64,000 bases of DNA from the NCBI GenBank assembly GCA_024516035.1, contig CM044956.1, positions 8,419,997 to 8,483,996 of the forward strand, read 5' to 3'. How positions within the stretch are numbered: the first letter of the stretch is position 1; every line of letters starts with the position of its first letter. This document shows positions 10,289-21,790 of the stretch, one piece after another. The translations under genes and the position numbers were made by a program. This DNA comes from Bactericera cockerelli. Taxonomy: Eukaryota > Arthropoda > Insecta > Hemiptera > Triozidae. A model generated the notes under the pieces. The model saw nothing but the letters and a program-made list of their open reading frames with translations, ran no database searches and was not told where the DNA came from.

Positions 10289-10443
10289 TTACTTTCCTTA
10301 TCCTATAATAAGGAAAGTATTGTATTCGTCGAAAATTTGACCTACCCAGTTTTTCACATTTCTGGACGAATTATAGCCTCAGGATACCAAAAAAGTTGTT
10401 TTTAGCCATTGGTCCGTGCGTCTGTCTGTCTGTCTGTCTGTCC

Positions 10444-10493
<50 letters not shown>

Positions 10494-10983
10494 GAACAGG
10501 ATATCTCAAGAACGGTAAGAGCTAGAGACTTGAAATTTGGTATGCAATTCAATTTTATACACCAGACGAACCACGAAACTTTTGGTTGAAATCGGCCGCA
10601 AATTCCGGCCGCAGGGCCGCAAATATTGGCCGCAAGCGCCGCTTCTTTGAATTGGTTAAAGATACAAAAAAAGTTACAGAACAACATTTTCTTAGATTAA
10701 AAAAATAATAGGGGTCTCTCCTTATCATTTTTTTGATATCTTGAACTTTTTGGACCTCGGCCCCAATTTACCGGTATTTTGGGGGGGACCCGCTCAGACT
10801 AACTTTTTTATTATTCATCCTAGATGGGGATTGTGACATATCAAATCCAATGATTTTGAGGTGCTGATTACGAATTTGGCTTTAATTTTTAGCTGACTTT
10901 TATCTTTGAGTCACCAGTGGCTTTTGGTCCTGTTCCCATTCCTAATATGATAAGGAAAGTCGTGTGATGTTTACACCAGATTT
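10289..10983. mobile_element. 0.7-kb TIR element, insertion absent from unit 2
   Basis: Begins ACTTTCCTTATC and ends GATAAGGAAAGT, an inverted pair, with a second internal ATAAGGAAAGT near the left end. Unit 2 is continuous across this point (about 21,268-21,290), so this is an insertion in a T-rich target. Internally it has a long GTCT tetranucleotide run. Relatives lie in reverse at 31,690-32,255 and, truncated, at 32,705-32,800. No transposase is present. Confidence 0.7.
10423..10492. repeat. (GTCT)n microsatellite
   Basis: About 18 tetranucleotide repeats inside the TIR element. The reverse relative keeps only a short remnant near 32,145. Confidence 0.95.
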
Positions 10984-11164
10984 TTTTTATTATTAATGTT
11001 CAACTCACTGCAGATATTATTATTAGAGGGGTTTTACCATCAGGCATTGGCTATTCCAGCGACTCAGATATTCAACTTGTATAATTCCGCGTCCGTGAGA
11101 TAGGTATTCATACCTAAATCACGGTGGTGAGAGGATTATATGGACGCCCAGATCCAATGTCCAA

Positions 11165-11430
11165 GCTCCTTTCATGTCCATTGATTCTATTTGGTTTTAG
11201 CGTCCTGACTTGAGGTAGACAGGACGGGGGTTTTAACTTCCATTCGCTGGGAATCATACCAGGTACCCACATCAACCTCGCCCAGCCTGGGTAGGGCCGG
11301 AATCACTAGCCTCACATGTTCGGAGGAAACAGAATTTTCTGTGCGAAAATTCTGCTCCAACCGGGAATCGAACTCAGGATCTCTGAACTACGGGCAATAG
11401 TCACAACCGTTACGCCATGGAGTCTGGATA
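11165..11430 (-). mobile_element. SINE family C, reverse, nearly complete
   Basis: On the minus strand it has the head with GGCGTAACGGTTGTGACTA, a B-box-like GAGTTCGATTCCC, then the same body as 56,757-57,040 (GGCCCTACCCAGGCTGGG type, GGACGCTAAAACCAAATAGA). Most of this element is missing from unit 2, which jumps from about 11,193 to 11,905. Confidence 0.75.
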
Positions 11431-12207
11431 GAGAGTCACATTATCCTCAGATATGTATGTGCAGAAGCCACGTGTGGTCAAGCTGGTGATTCCGTGGTGC
11501 ATCCATTTTTAATTTTGATTTCAGACATTAAATAGCTCAGTAACTTAACAAAGTTATAAAATAGTGATATGACAGCTAATCTAACTCAACTTTACTAAAT
11601 TAACACTTAGGAAATAAAAAATAAAACAAAACCCCTTCATTTCTATAAAACCTATTCATTGATATAAAACCCCTTACTTGTTTTCGAATATACTACTCCA
11701 ATGTACTGCATTATTTTTCTCTGAACTTCTCACTTTCATATGAAAAACAGATTTAAAACTGACTCATTTCTGTATTCTTCTAGAAAAATTTAATAGTTAA
11801 TGGTCTAATAATGGATAATATCCCAATGGGATAGGAACCATTGGGCTTAAAATAGCGGACTTCAAAAATTACCAATTCATTAAAAAAAAAAAATGAATAG
11901 TTAACAGCAAGATAACCCGTTCTAGGGCATTTTCGAACGAATTATGTATCGTATGCTGTACACAAACTTTGTATTATTGTAGTCTAAATTACCCACTTTT
12001 AATATGTATTAGCGGGATAGCGGGCTGCACCCGCTCCACTCAGCCATCACACACTCGCACCACCCACCCACATATCCGCAATCATCATCAGTGTACATTT
12101 CAAAATCCCGAGCCAAATCTATCATAGCGGATAATGTAGCAAACTGGCCTATATTTCGAAAATGGTTTTGTCAGAATATGGCAACAAAGGGCTCAAATAA
12201 AAGCATG
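11431..12207. other. unit 1 sequence, partly missing from unit 2
   Basis: Bases to about 11,905 have no counterpart in unit 2. From the TAACAGCAAGATAACCCG motif on, both units agree. Near 12,010-12,040 there is a GC hairpin with an adjoining CTAAT on the minus strand, another possible Helitron 3' end. No gene seen. Confidence 0.5.
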
Positions 12208-14714
12208 TGATGTTCTCAGATTGCCAATTTTACCTGTACCTAATCGTAAACATTTAGCAAAAAAAGAAAGACATTTTAACTCAAGAAAAAGACCCCTGTG
12301 TATAAACGGGTTAACTAATTTTTACCTACTATTTCGATCAGTACGAACTTGTGGATTGTGTGATATACCTGCTTATCTCACATACGAAATTGTATTACTC
12401 TAGCTAATACTGTTCTTGAGATATTGAGCAAAACGTTCATCAAAAGTGTTTTTGTCAAAAAAGTGGCACTTGGGTTAATTTGGCAGAAAATACGCGATAT
12501 TATAAATTCATGTATTTGCCAAGACACTTCTAAAACAGTTTAGTTTGTTCAATTCGGACAAACCGTTCAAGAGATAGGTTTGTGAAAATTTCGAAGATAT
12601 TGAAAATATCAGGTCAAGTCAAAACTTACGAATAATTGTCGCCATTTTGTAACTCTTGAAGAGATTTTTTTGAATTTTGAACTGAAGTTTGCTGGTGGCA
12701 AAAGGAGCCTTCAAGAATGGATTGTAACACAATTTTGCATACCTGGTCTTACTTGAAGGGGTAATATGTTATTTAGACTCTTTCACTAGGCAAATCTCGT
12801 TCATGGTACCTTTTTTGAGAAAATTTCCGAGAATATTTTTAATTTCTATTGAAAAAAATACACATTTTATGTTCTCATATATTTTTTCTATCTTGAAGTA
12901 TAACAAGACAGCAAAAAAAGAAAGACTCAAGAAAAAGATCCCTGTGTATAAACGGGTTAACCAATTTTTAACTATTATTTCGATCAGTACGTATTTTTTA
13001 TTTGTGTTTTATACCTGCTAATTTCATCGACAAAATTTATTATTCTAGTTAATAATGATCTTGAGATATTGAGCAAAACGTTCATCAAAAGTGTTTTTGT
13101 CAAAAAAGTGACACTTGGGTTAATTTGGCAGAAAATACGCGATATTATAAATTCATGTATTTGCCAAGACACTTTTAAAACAGTTTAGTTTGTTCAATTC
13201 GGACAAACCGTTCAAGAGATAGGTTTGTGAAATTTTCGAAGATATTGAAAATATCAGGTCAAGTCAAAACTTACAAATAATTGTCGCCATTTTGTAACTC
13301 TTGAAGAGATTTTTTTGAATTTTGAACTGAAGCTTGCTGGTGGCAAAAGGAGCCTTCAAGAATGGATTGTAACACAATTTTGCATACCTGGTCTTACTTG
13401 AAGGGGTAATATGTAATTTAGACCCTTTCACTAGGCAAATCTCGTTAATGGTACCTTTTTTGAGAAAATTTCCGAGAATATTTTTTATTTGTTTTGAAAA
13501 ATACACATTTTATGTTCTCATATATTTTTTCTATCTTGAAGTCTAACAAGACTGCAATAAAATAAGGAAATTTTAACCCAAGAAAAGACGCCTGTGTATA
13601 AACGGGTTAACCAATTTTTACCTATTATTTCGATCAGTACGTATTTTTTATTTGTGTTTTATACCTGCTAATTTCATCGACAAAATTTATTATTCTAGTT
13701 AATAATGATCTTGAGATATTGAGCAAAACGTTCATCAAAAGTGTTTTTGTCAAAAAAGTGACACTTGGGTTAATTTGGCAGAAAATACGCGATATTATAA
13801 AATTCATGTATTTGCCAAGACACTTTTAAAACAGTTTAGTTTGTTCAATTCGGACAAACCGTTCAAGAGATAGGTTTGTGAAATTTTCGAAGATATTGAA
13901 AATATCAGGTCAAGTCAAAACTTACGAATAATTGTCGCCATTTTGTAACTCTTGAAGAGATTTTTTTGAATTTTGAACTGAAGCTTGCTGGTGGCAAAAG
14001 GAGCCTTCAAGAATGGATTGTAACACAATTTTGCATACCTGGTCTTACTTGAAGGGGTAATATGTAATTTAGACCCTTTCACTAGGCAAATCTCGTTAAT
14101 GGTACCTTTTTTGAGAAAATTTCCGAGAATATTTTTTATTTGTTTTGAAAAATACACATTTTATGTTCTCATATATTTTTTCTATCTTGAAGTATAACAA
14201 GACTGCAATAAAATAAGGAAATTTTAACCCAAGAAAAGACGCCTGTGTATAAACGGGTTAACCAATTTTTACCTATTATTTCGATCAGTACGTATTTTTT
14301 ATTTGTGTTTTATAACTGCTAATCTCATAGACAAAATTTATTATTCTAGTTAATAATGTTCTTGGGATATTGAGCAAAACGTTCATCAAAAGTGTTTTTG
14401 TCAAAAAAGTGACACTTGGGTTAATTTGGCAGAAAATACGCGATATTATAAATTCATGTATTTGCCAAGACACTTCTAAAACAGTTTAGTTTGTTCAAAT
14501 TGGACACACCGTTCAAGAGATAGGTTTGTGAAAATTTCGAAGATATTGAAAATATCAGGTCAAGTGTAAACTTACGAATAAATGTCGCCATTTTGTAACT
14601 CCTTAAGAGATTTTTTTAAATTTTGAAGTGAAGCTTGCTGGTGGCAATAAGAGCCTTCAAGAATGAATTGTAACAAAATTTTGCATACCTGGTCATACTT
14701 GAAGGGGCAATAAG
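12208..14714. repeat. 650-bp satellite, four monomers (unit 1)
   Basis: AACGGGTTAA recurs at 12,306, 12,951, 13,601 and 14,251. Each monomer holds GAGCAAAACGTTCATCAAAA and GAGCCTTCAAGAATGGATTG. Monomers are more than 90% alike by eye. Small minus-strand open frames repeat with the monomer and are not genes. The last monomer is interrupted by the hAT-like element and resumes at 15,657-15,737. Confidence 0.95.
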
Positions 14715-15648
14715 CATGCGCGGATATAGGGGGGGGCACGGGGGGCACGTGCCCCCCCCAGATTTTTTCGGTAAGCGGTGTTTCTTAAATTTCATTATAC
14801 CTAATCCCGTAAAAAAAAAGATCTCAATGAGTTAGGGGGGCACGGGCCCCAAAATAATTCCTAATTCTAAGACTAATCCCGTAAAAAAAAAAGATCTCAA
14901 TAAGTTAGAGGGGCACGGGCCCCAAAATAATTCCCAATTCTAAGACTAATCCCGTTAACAAAAAAAGATCTCAATAAGTTAGGGGGGCACGGGACCCAAA
15001 ATAATTCCCAATTCTAAGACCAATAAGAAATAACTAAATAATAAAAATTTCAAATCCACACAGATTGTCCGAGAAACCTGAAATTTTACCTATAGGTCCA
15101 TTTGGATCAGGGTTCAGCTACACGGGGTAAGGACAAAAAAAGGATAGGTGACGCTAAAAAATCACATTTTTCGACCGAAATTACATTTTTTTTTTTAATT
15201 TATCGTGACGGTGCCACGGCGGCGGCGTATCAACTCAAAAAGAGAAAGTTTTAAGCAAGGGTTCAATTTTTCATTTGAGATATCAATCACGAAATTCTGA
15301 TGAGCCGTTCTTGAGCTACGTTGAGTAAGGACATAAAATGGATGGGTAAACAAAAAGTATTTACGTTTTTTGACCTGAATGACATTTTTTCTCGAAATAT
15401 GTCGTGACGAACTATCAACTCAAAGCGAGAATTTTTTTGCAAGGGTTGGAGTGTTCATTTGACATTCTGATGAGCCATTCTTGAGCTCCAGTAAAGACAA
15501 GAAATTGATACAAAAAATATTGAAATTTGTGTGTGTATGTGTATGTGTGTGTGTGTCTGTGTGTGTGATAGGCTTGCGAAGCGGCTTGCTAGTTAGGTAT
15601 ATTGTGCGATTGTGCCCCCCCAGTACAAGAGGGCTATATCCGTGCATG
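14715..15648. mobile_element. hAT-like non-autonomous element, 934 bp, perfect 8-bp TSD
   Basis: Flanked by GCAATAAG on both sides (14,707-14,714 and 15,649-15,656). The ends are CATGCGCGGATATAG and CTATATCCGTGCATG, an inverted pair with one mismatch. It sits in a satellite monomer, which confirms insertion. Inside are a G/C-homopolymer hairpin near the left end, three direct repeats of about 68 bp (14,800-15,020), and a GT microsatellite. No transposase. The copy in unit 2 is 24,948-25,873. Confidence 0.8.
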
Positions 15649-15749
15649 GCAATAAGACAGTAATGTTGACCATTTCACAAGGCAAATCTCGTTAATGATA
15701 CATTTTTTTAGAAAATTTCCCAGAATATAGTTTTGTTAATTTTCTGCGG

Positions 15750-15882
15750 ATCACCGCAGTCAAGAAACGTCCAGCTTCGTGATAATCGTGATGCTGGCAC
15801 TCTGGCCCAAACCAGGCTGGGTGAGGTTATTATGGCAAACAGGTTCTTTAGTTTCTTGCGAATGGTAGTTAAAATCGGACAT
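15750..15882 (+). mobile_element. 5S-derived SINE fragment
   Basis: Has a remnant of the 5S-like head (ACGTCCAGCTTCGTGATAAT) followed by the CCAGGCTGGGTGAGGTTAT body and the CTGCGAATGG-like tail. The same arrangement is at 25,975-26,104. Confidence 0.65.
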
Positions 15883-15883
15883 G

Positions 15884-16075
15884 AATGCTTTAATATACAT
15901 TGAGCAGCAGCACTTTGGACATGTCCAAAGTGCTTTAATATACATTGAGCAGCAGCACTTTGGACATGTCCAAAGTGCTTTAATATACATTGAGCAGCAG
16001 CACTTTGGACATGTCCAAAGTGCTTTAATATATATGCAGCAACATTTTTTTGGACATGTCTAAAGTGCTTTAATA
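15884..16075. repeat. 45-bp palindromic minisatellite
   Basis: About four copies, each containing a 26-bp perfect palindrome centred on GGACATGTCC with arms AGCACTTT/AAAGTGCT, separated by TTAATATACATTGAGCAGC. The second unit has five (26,106-26,315). A single variant copy lies near the unit's left end (3,805-3,836). Confidence 0.9.
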
Positions 16076-16429
16076 TAATTATGATATTACTAACTGTTAC
16101 ACCCAGTTAAAAAAGTAATAATATTTGAGGTAATAATTATTATAATGACAGAAAAAAAAAATAATAAGAAAATCAGTTTGTCACCGTGATTTATTTTCCA
16201 GAGCTACAATTAGTAATAATGTATTTCTAAAATAGAGTTAAATTTCGCTACTGGTAACGCTACTGGTAACCCAACGATAACAGCTTCTATCGAGCTTCGT
16301 GATAATCGTGATGCTGATGGCACTCCGTCCCAACCTATGCTGGATGAGGTCGTTTGGGTAAAGTAGTTTTGTTAATTTTCAGTGTATCACCGCAGTCAAG
16401 TAACGTCCAGCTTCGTGATAATCGTGATG
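16076..16429. other. unit 1-specific block with 5S-SINE fragments
   Basis: The block from about 16,060 to 16,850 has no counterpart at the same place in unit 2. It contains a 5S-like fragment at 16,280-16,370 and AT-rich filler. No gene. Confidence 0.55.
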
Positions 16430-16848
16430 CTGGCACTCTGGCCCAAACCAGGCTGGGTGAGGTTATTATGGCAAACAGGTTCTTTAGTTTCCTGCGTATG
16501 GTAGTTAAAATCTCCGTCGTTATAATATGATCATCCAGTTGAAAGCGACGTTAAACCAACAAAAATATACGAGTTAAGCAACGTCCACCGAGGTGAAGAA
16601 TTCGAACCTTTTTTATAGTCAGCCTTTAGGTCGTGTAACTGAGACGTCTTGGATTCGATACCGCATCGTCTCATATTTTTTATTTTTAAAGATATAATAA
16701 TAATAAAAGAAATGAGAAAAATAGGCATAAAAGACCGCCTAAATCACCCACCGGATATGAGGAACTTGGTTAATTCTTGATCCGGATTGGATTGAACGGA
16801 GGACATAATTGTACATTCATTTGCAGTTATAACTTTTCCTCTTGAATA
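16430..16848 (+). repeat. 5S-SINE tail plus tRNA-like module, third copy
   Basis: Matches 4,156-4,577 and also continues into ACTTGTCAC plus (AAT)n. This confirms the state of the LINE target before insertion. Confidence 0.8.
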
Positions 16849-17019
16849 CTTGTCACAATAATAATAATAATAGCCGAAGACGGGCATACATTTCCTGTTA
16901 TATAGAACAAGTTCCGTTCAAATTGGACACCAAAAGGTGTCTGAAAGGCTGTCTGGGGTTAAGTAACACAGCCTTAACAAAAGAATCTCTAGAAATCTTT
17001 ATAATGAAAGTTCAACCTG

Positions 17020-17400
17020 AGCCCTAAGACTGTTCAATATAAGGCTGGGTGAGGTTACATAAAAAAAACATGGGTTTGATGGCAGAGATAGCCTCAGGCC
17101 ATAACCACGCCTTTGTCAATATATTTCTTGTCAATAAAGAAATATTATTATTATATCCTTAAACATTAAAGCAAATGTGCTGATGCGGTATCGAATTAAG
17201 GACCTCTCAGTTACACGACCTCGTGACTGACTATAAAAAAAGGTTCAAAGCCTTCACCTCGCTGGACGTTGGTTAGCTTGTAATTGTTTTGTTGTTGGTT
17301 TAACGTCGCTTTCAACTGGATGATCATATCACGACGGAGATTTTAACTACCATTCGCAGGAAATTATAACAAACCTGCTAGCTTCAATAACCTCACCCAG
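17020..17400 (-). repeat. retroelement-tail repeat and module in reverse
   Basis: 17,040-17,160 is the reverse of the 8,651-8,750 repeat. 17,170-17,400 is the reverse of the tRNA-like/5S-tail module, with GTTTAACGTCGCTTTCAACT as the landmark. Confidence 0.65.
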
Positions 17401-17835
17401 CCTGGGTTGGGCCAGCATCACGATTATCACGAAGCTGGACGTTACTTAACTTCGGTGATCCGCAGAAAATTAACAAAGCTACTACCCAAACAACCTCATC
17501 CAGCCTGGGTTGGGACGGAGTTCCAGCATCACGATTATCACGAAACTGGACGTTACTTAACTTCGGTGATGCACATAAAATTAACAAAGCTACTATCCAA
17601 ACAACCTCATCCAGCCTGGGTTGGGACCGAGTGCCAGTATCAAGATTATCACAAAGCTGGACGTTACTTAACTTCGGTGATCCGCAGAAAATTAACAAAG
17701 CTACTACCCAACAACCTCATCCAGCCTGGGTTGGGACGGAATTCCAGCATCACGATTATCACGAAGCTGGACGTTACTTAACTTCGGTGATACACAGAAT
17801 ATTAACAAAGCTACTACCCAAACAACCTCATGCAA
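17390..17835 (-). repeat. tandem array of 5S-derived SINE fragments (about 110 bp x 4)
   Basis: Four direct repeats at 110-bp spacing, each with CCAGCCTGGGTTGGG, then CACGATTATCACGAAGCTGG and ACGTTACTTAACTTCGGTGA. The last motif is the reverse complement of the 5S rRNA internal promoter region (CACCGAAGTTAAG). Repeat-generated open frames occur on both strands. The copy in unit 2 is 27,538-27,983. Confidence 0.8.
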
Positions 17836-18354
17836 AAATATTCTCTCGTTATGTAGGCTATTCCCGGCCCGACTCAGGCGAGGTGAGGTTCATCTGAGTA
17901 ACAGGTTGATATGTTTCCTGCGAATGGGGCCGTAAAACTCTTTCGTGTTACAATACATAACCATGAAGTTGAAAGCGACGTTAACGGTTAAATCCGATTT
18001 AAAAATATTACTACGATTTATTAATACGATAGGTATTTGCCTAGTGGTACGCATAAATATTATAGTAGGTAGTGCTTTATTTAGACTGTCGGCTTGAAAC
18101 AAGAAGTCCCATTACGCTAACAGTTTATGCATAGTAATTCTCGATCAGGACTATTGAGTCCCATTAATTTAGCAGTAAGCCCGAGACGTATTAAAATCTT
18201 CTAAAAATCATATTAATCGGAGGCTAACTTGTCATGTTATCTCGGCCAGGTTGTAGGCCATAGAAAGCAAAAATTAGAATAACAAAATATAATAATGTAT
18301 CACTTTTAAAATAAATACTTGCGTCTATCAGATGAGATTGGTAAGAACGCAGTA
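17836..18354. other. unit-specific sequence, nothing recognised
   Basis: Shared with 27,984-28,503. No gene, TIR or tRNA-like head seen apart from a short 5S-SINE-tail echo near 17,900-17,985. Confidence 0.5.
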
Positions 18355-18650
18355 CATTGGACTTGTCGAAAGTGCTGGATCGTTATAAGATTTTCTACAA
18401 AATAATCTGCCTCGTACGTATCAAATAAACACGGGCAAATTAAGGAGTGAACACATCAAAGGAGAATATTTTGAGACACAATGAAAAACGCCTGTCGAAA
18501 GTGCTGCAATCTTATATGTAATACCTGAGGAAACTGCTGCTTTCTTACCTGTCACAGCATCACTTTCGACGCGTCGAAAGTGCTCCGCCTGAAGTCCAAA
18601 GTGCTGTTGTGACAGGTAAGAAAACGTCGAAAGTGCTGCTTTTAGAACAA
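18355..18650. repeat. subterminal repeat cluster at right end of unit 1
   Basis: GTCGAAAGTGCT occurs four times in the same sense (near 18,366, 18,493, 18,574 and 18,626), plus one TCCAAAGTGCT variant. At the left end of the unit the motif is in the opposite sense (AGCACTTTCGAC near 3,717). This mirrored layout resembles the subterminal transposase-binding sites of DNA transposons. Confidence 0.65.
18540..18621. repeat. inverted repeat / hairpin
   Basis: Arms TTTCTTACCTGTCACA and TGTGACAGGTAAGAAA flank a 50-bp loop that itself holds the 22-bp palindrome centred on TTCGACGCGTCGAA. Confidence 0.9.
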
Positions 18651-18746
18651 TGCATGTACACAATGTTACAGAGAAGTAGAACAAAAGACAGAAAATACAG
18701 ATAAAATGACATAAAATAAAACAGACAAATAATAATAATAATAATA

Positions 18747-18770
<24 letters not shown>
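18651..18770. other. spacer between the two large units
   Basis: 120 bp of A-rich DNA with (AAT)n and (AT)n. It is bounded on both sides by the unit TIRs facing each other. Confidence 0.7.
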
Positions 18771-18779
<9 letters not shown>

Positions 18780-18911
18780 TGTAAAAGCAGCACTTTCGAC
18801 ACTACATATAAGTTTGCAGCAGTTTCGACAAATCAGATTAAGGGATCCCAAACCATGGAATTCTTACATGTAGCAGCAGCATTTTGGACATGTCCAAAGT
18901 GCTTTAAAATA

Positions 18912-19222
18912 CACTAGCGGGTTACACCCGCCGCTTCGCCAACCCATCAAACACACACAACGCTCACACATCACACCATACACACACACCACACCCAGAC
19001 ACACCCACACACATCACACCATACACACATCCACACCCACACACACCACACACACACCCACCCACACACATCGCACCATACACACACCCACACACATCAC
19101 ACCATACACACACCTACACCAGCACACAAACCCACACACACAAACACACATACACACCCACACACACCCACAAACACACCACAACACACACAGACACACA
19201 CACCACACACAGACACACACGT
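18912..19222. repeat. degenerate CA-rich microsatellite (copy 2)
   Basis: Same interrupted CA block as 3,842-4,155. Confidence 0.9.
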
Positions 19223-20067
19223 GCTGGCACTCTGGCCCAAACCAGGCTTGGTGAGGTTATTATGGCAAACAGGTTCTTTAGTTTCCTGCGAATGGTAGTT
19301 AAAATCTCCGTCGTTATAATATGATCATCCAGTTGAAAGCGACGTTAAACCAACAAAAAATATACGAGTTAAGCAACGTCCACCGAGGTGAAAACTTCGA
19401 ACCTTTTTTATAGTCAGCCATTAGATCGTGTAACTGAGACGTCTTGGATTCGATACCGCATCGTCTCATATTTTTTAATGTTTAACGATATAATAATAAT
19501 AATAAAAGAAATGAGAAAAATAGGCATAAAAGACCGCCTAAATCACCCACCGGATCTGAGGAACTTGGTTAATTCTTGATCCGGATTGGATTGAACGGAG
19601 GACATAATTGTACATTCATTTGCAGTTATAACTTTTCCTCTTGAATACTTGTCACAATAATAATAATAATAACTCTTTATTGACAAGAATAATATTGACA
19701 AAGGGCGAGATTATTGACTGAGGCAATCTCTGCCATCAAACCCATGTCTTTGTGAATGTAACTTCACCCAGACTTATATTGAGCAGTCTTAGGGCTCAGG
19801 TTGGACTTTCATTATAAAGATTTTTAGAGATTCTTTTGTTACGGCTGTGTTACTCAACCTCAGACAGCCATTCTGTTTGGGGCTATATACGAGCATACAA
19901 TACAATACAATCCTACAAGAATGAGACAGAGTCCCTTTACTCTCACAGTCTAAACAAATCTCACAGTCTCATATTTATTGCTGAAAAACACAGAGAAATG
20001 AATAATTATTTACAATGAACTTTGTTTTAAAAAAAAATAAATTAGACAATACATAAAACATCCATAC

Positions 20068-20317
20068 TTATTAAAGAAAGTTTCACTCACTGACTGACTC
20101 ACTGATTCATCACTGTTTCTCCGAACTGGTAAGTCCTAGGAAGCTGAAATTTGGTAGGTATAAGCTTTGTCTTATTGTCTAATAGATGTGCACTAAGACG
20201 GGATTTTTTCAAAATTCTCACTACAACACCTGCCATTGGGGAAAAAGGATTTTTCGCTTTCACCGCTATTTCTCCGCACGGCCATGCCTCGGCCCGCAAA
20301 GCGGGCGACAGTCCGCT
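20068..20317 (+). mobile_element. Helitron-like non-autonomous element (copy 2)
   Basis: Same hairpin plus CTAGT end as in the first unit. Confidence 0.6.
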
Positions 20318-20439
20318 AGTAATAGATAAACGTACGTACACAAACACAGTCACATACACACAAACACAGTCACATACACACAAACACAGTCACATACACA
20401 CAAACACACACACACACATTCACTCAAAAGATACTTGCT

Positions 20440-21790
20440 GACACAAGTGAGGTCGGGAGAGGGTCATTATTATGATTTTTTCAGTTTTCCTCTAACTACT
20501 AAACGCTAGGAGGTGAAGCAAAAAAGTACAAAATATAATAGTTTCAGAATATGTGGTATGCCGGGAATGCGTCTATTTTGATACTAAGAAAAAAACAATA
20601 TGACGCGCGATAACCAATAGCAATAACATCGCCTGGTGGTTGGTTACCTTTCACTAAAGAGTATATTATTTTGATATTGTCTTTAGTTCTTTTGACCTTT
20701 CCAGTTTTACCATGACTATAAAAACTAAATTTTTGGCAATGAATTTTAAATATAATGCTAAGTACCTATTTGTTTGTGGTAAAGGAATAATTCTGGGGAA
20801 ACAAAAATTAAGATTTTTGGGGTGCAGAAGCACAATTGAGGAGTTTTTTTCTCAAGTCAACTTTTAAAAATCATAATACATTTTTCGGATTATAGATTTC
20901 AGATTATTATTAGATCCGCCCAAATTTTCTGAAACAACACCAAACTTTATATATTCTGCTGAAAGCATTCTCTCGCAATATCTCAATAATAAGTGAAAGA
21001 ACACAAACTCAGTGTTAAAATACAATGAAGTGAAAAAAATATTTTTTGAATATAACACCTTACTACCGTCATCAGCTCCTGTCGAGAGGCTTTTCAGCTC
21101 AGGGGGTCAAATTATGAAGAAATCGTCTTAGTGATTATTTATTTCAAACTTTGGTCATTTTGAAACATTACAAAAAAATAACATGTTCGTTAATTTGGTT
21201 TAATTTTCGCAAATGAATAAATTCAAGTTGTATACCTAATATTAAAAAAATAAAAGTAAAATGTGTTTAATTTTTTTTTATTATTAATGTTCAACTCACT
21301 GCAGATATTATTATTAGAGGGGTTTTACCATCAGGCATTGGCTATTCCAGCGACTCAGATATTCAACTTGTATAATTCCGTGTCCGTGAGATAGGTATTC
21401 ATACCTAAATCACGGTGGTGAGAGGATTATATGGACGCCCAGATCCAATGTCCAAGCTCCTTTCATGTCCATTCATGTCCATTGATAACAGCAAGATAAC
21501 CCGTTCTAGGGCATTTTCGAACGAATTATGTATCGTATGCTGTACACAAACTTTGTATTATTGTAGTCTAAATTACCCACTTTTAATATGTATTAGCGGG
21601 ATAGCGGGCTGCACCCGCTCCGCTCAGCCATCACACACTCGCACCACCCACCCACATATCCGCAATCATCATCAGTGTACATTTCAAAATCCCGAGCCAA
21701 ATCTATCATAGCGGATAATGTAGCAAACTGGCCTATATTTCGAAAATGGTTTTGTCAGAATATGGCAACAAAGGGCTCAAATAAAAGCAT
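20440..21790. other. unit 2 sequence, empty sites for copy 1 insertions
   Basis: Includes the uninterrupted T-rich site at about 21,268-21,290, which is empty for the 0.7-kb TIR element, and the junction at about 21,460-21,490 where copy 1 has extra sequence. The junction carries a short repeat, CATGTCCATTCATGTCCATT. No gene seen. Confidence 0.6.

Larger units (their letters stand above)
3701..18650. repeat. large TIR-bounded unit, copy 1 (with LINE insertion)
   Basis: The first 877 bp align base for base with 18,771-19,647, and 8,648-18,650 aligns with 19,666-28,799. The left edge carries TAAAAGCAGCACTTTCGAC and the right edge carries the exact reverse complement, GTCGAAAGTGCTGCTTTTA, 7-8 bp inside the end of homology. 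Inside are CA-rich DNA, 5S-derived SINE pieces, Helitron-like ends, a 650-bp satellite, a hAT-like element and a palindromic minisatellite. I see no transposase. It could be a large non-autonomous DNA transposon, or a segmental duplication whose breakpoints lie in palindromic DNA. Confidence 0.75.

Noticed and set aside
17407..17897. Open frames of 88-124 codons in both large units
   Set aside because: They follow the 110-bp SINE-derived array and are open on both strands with no conserved domain.
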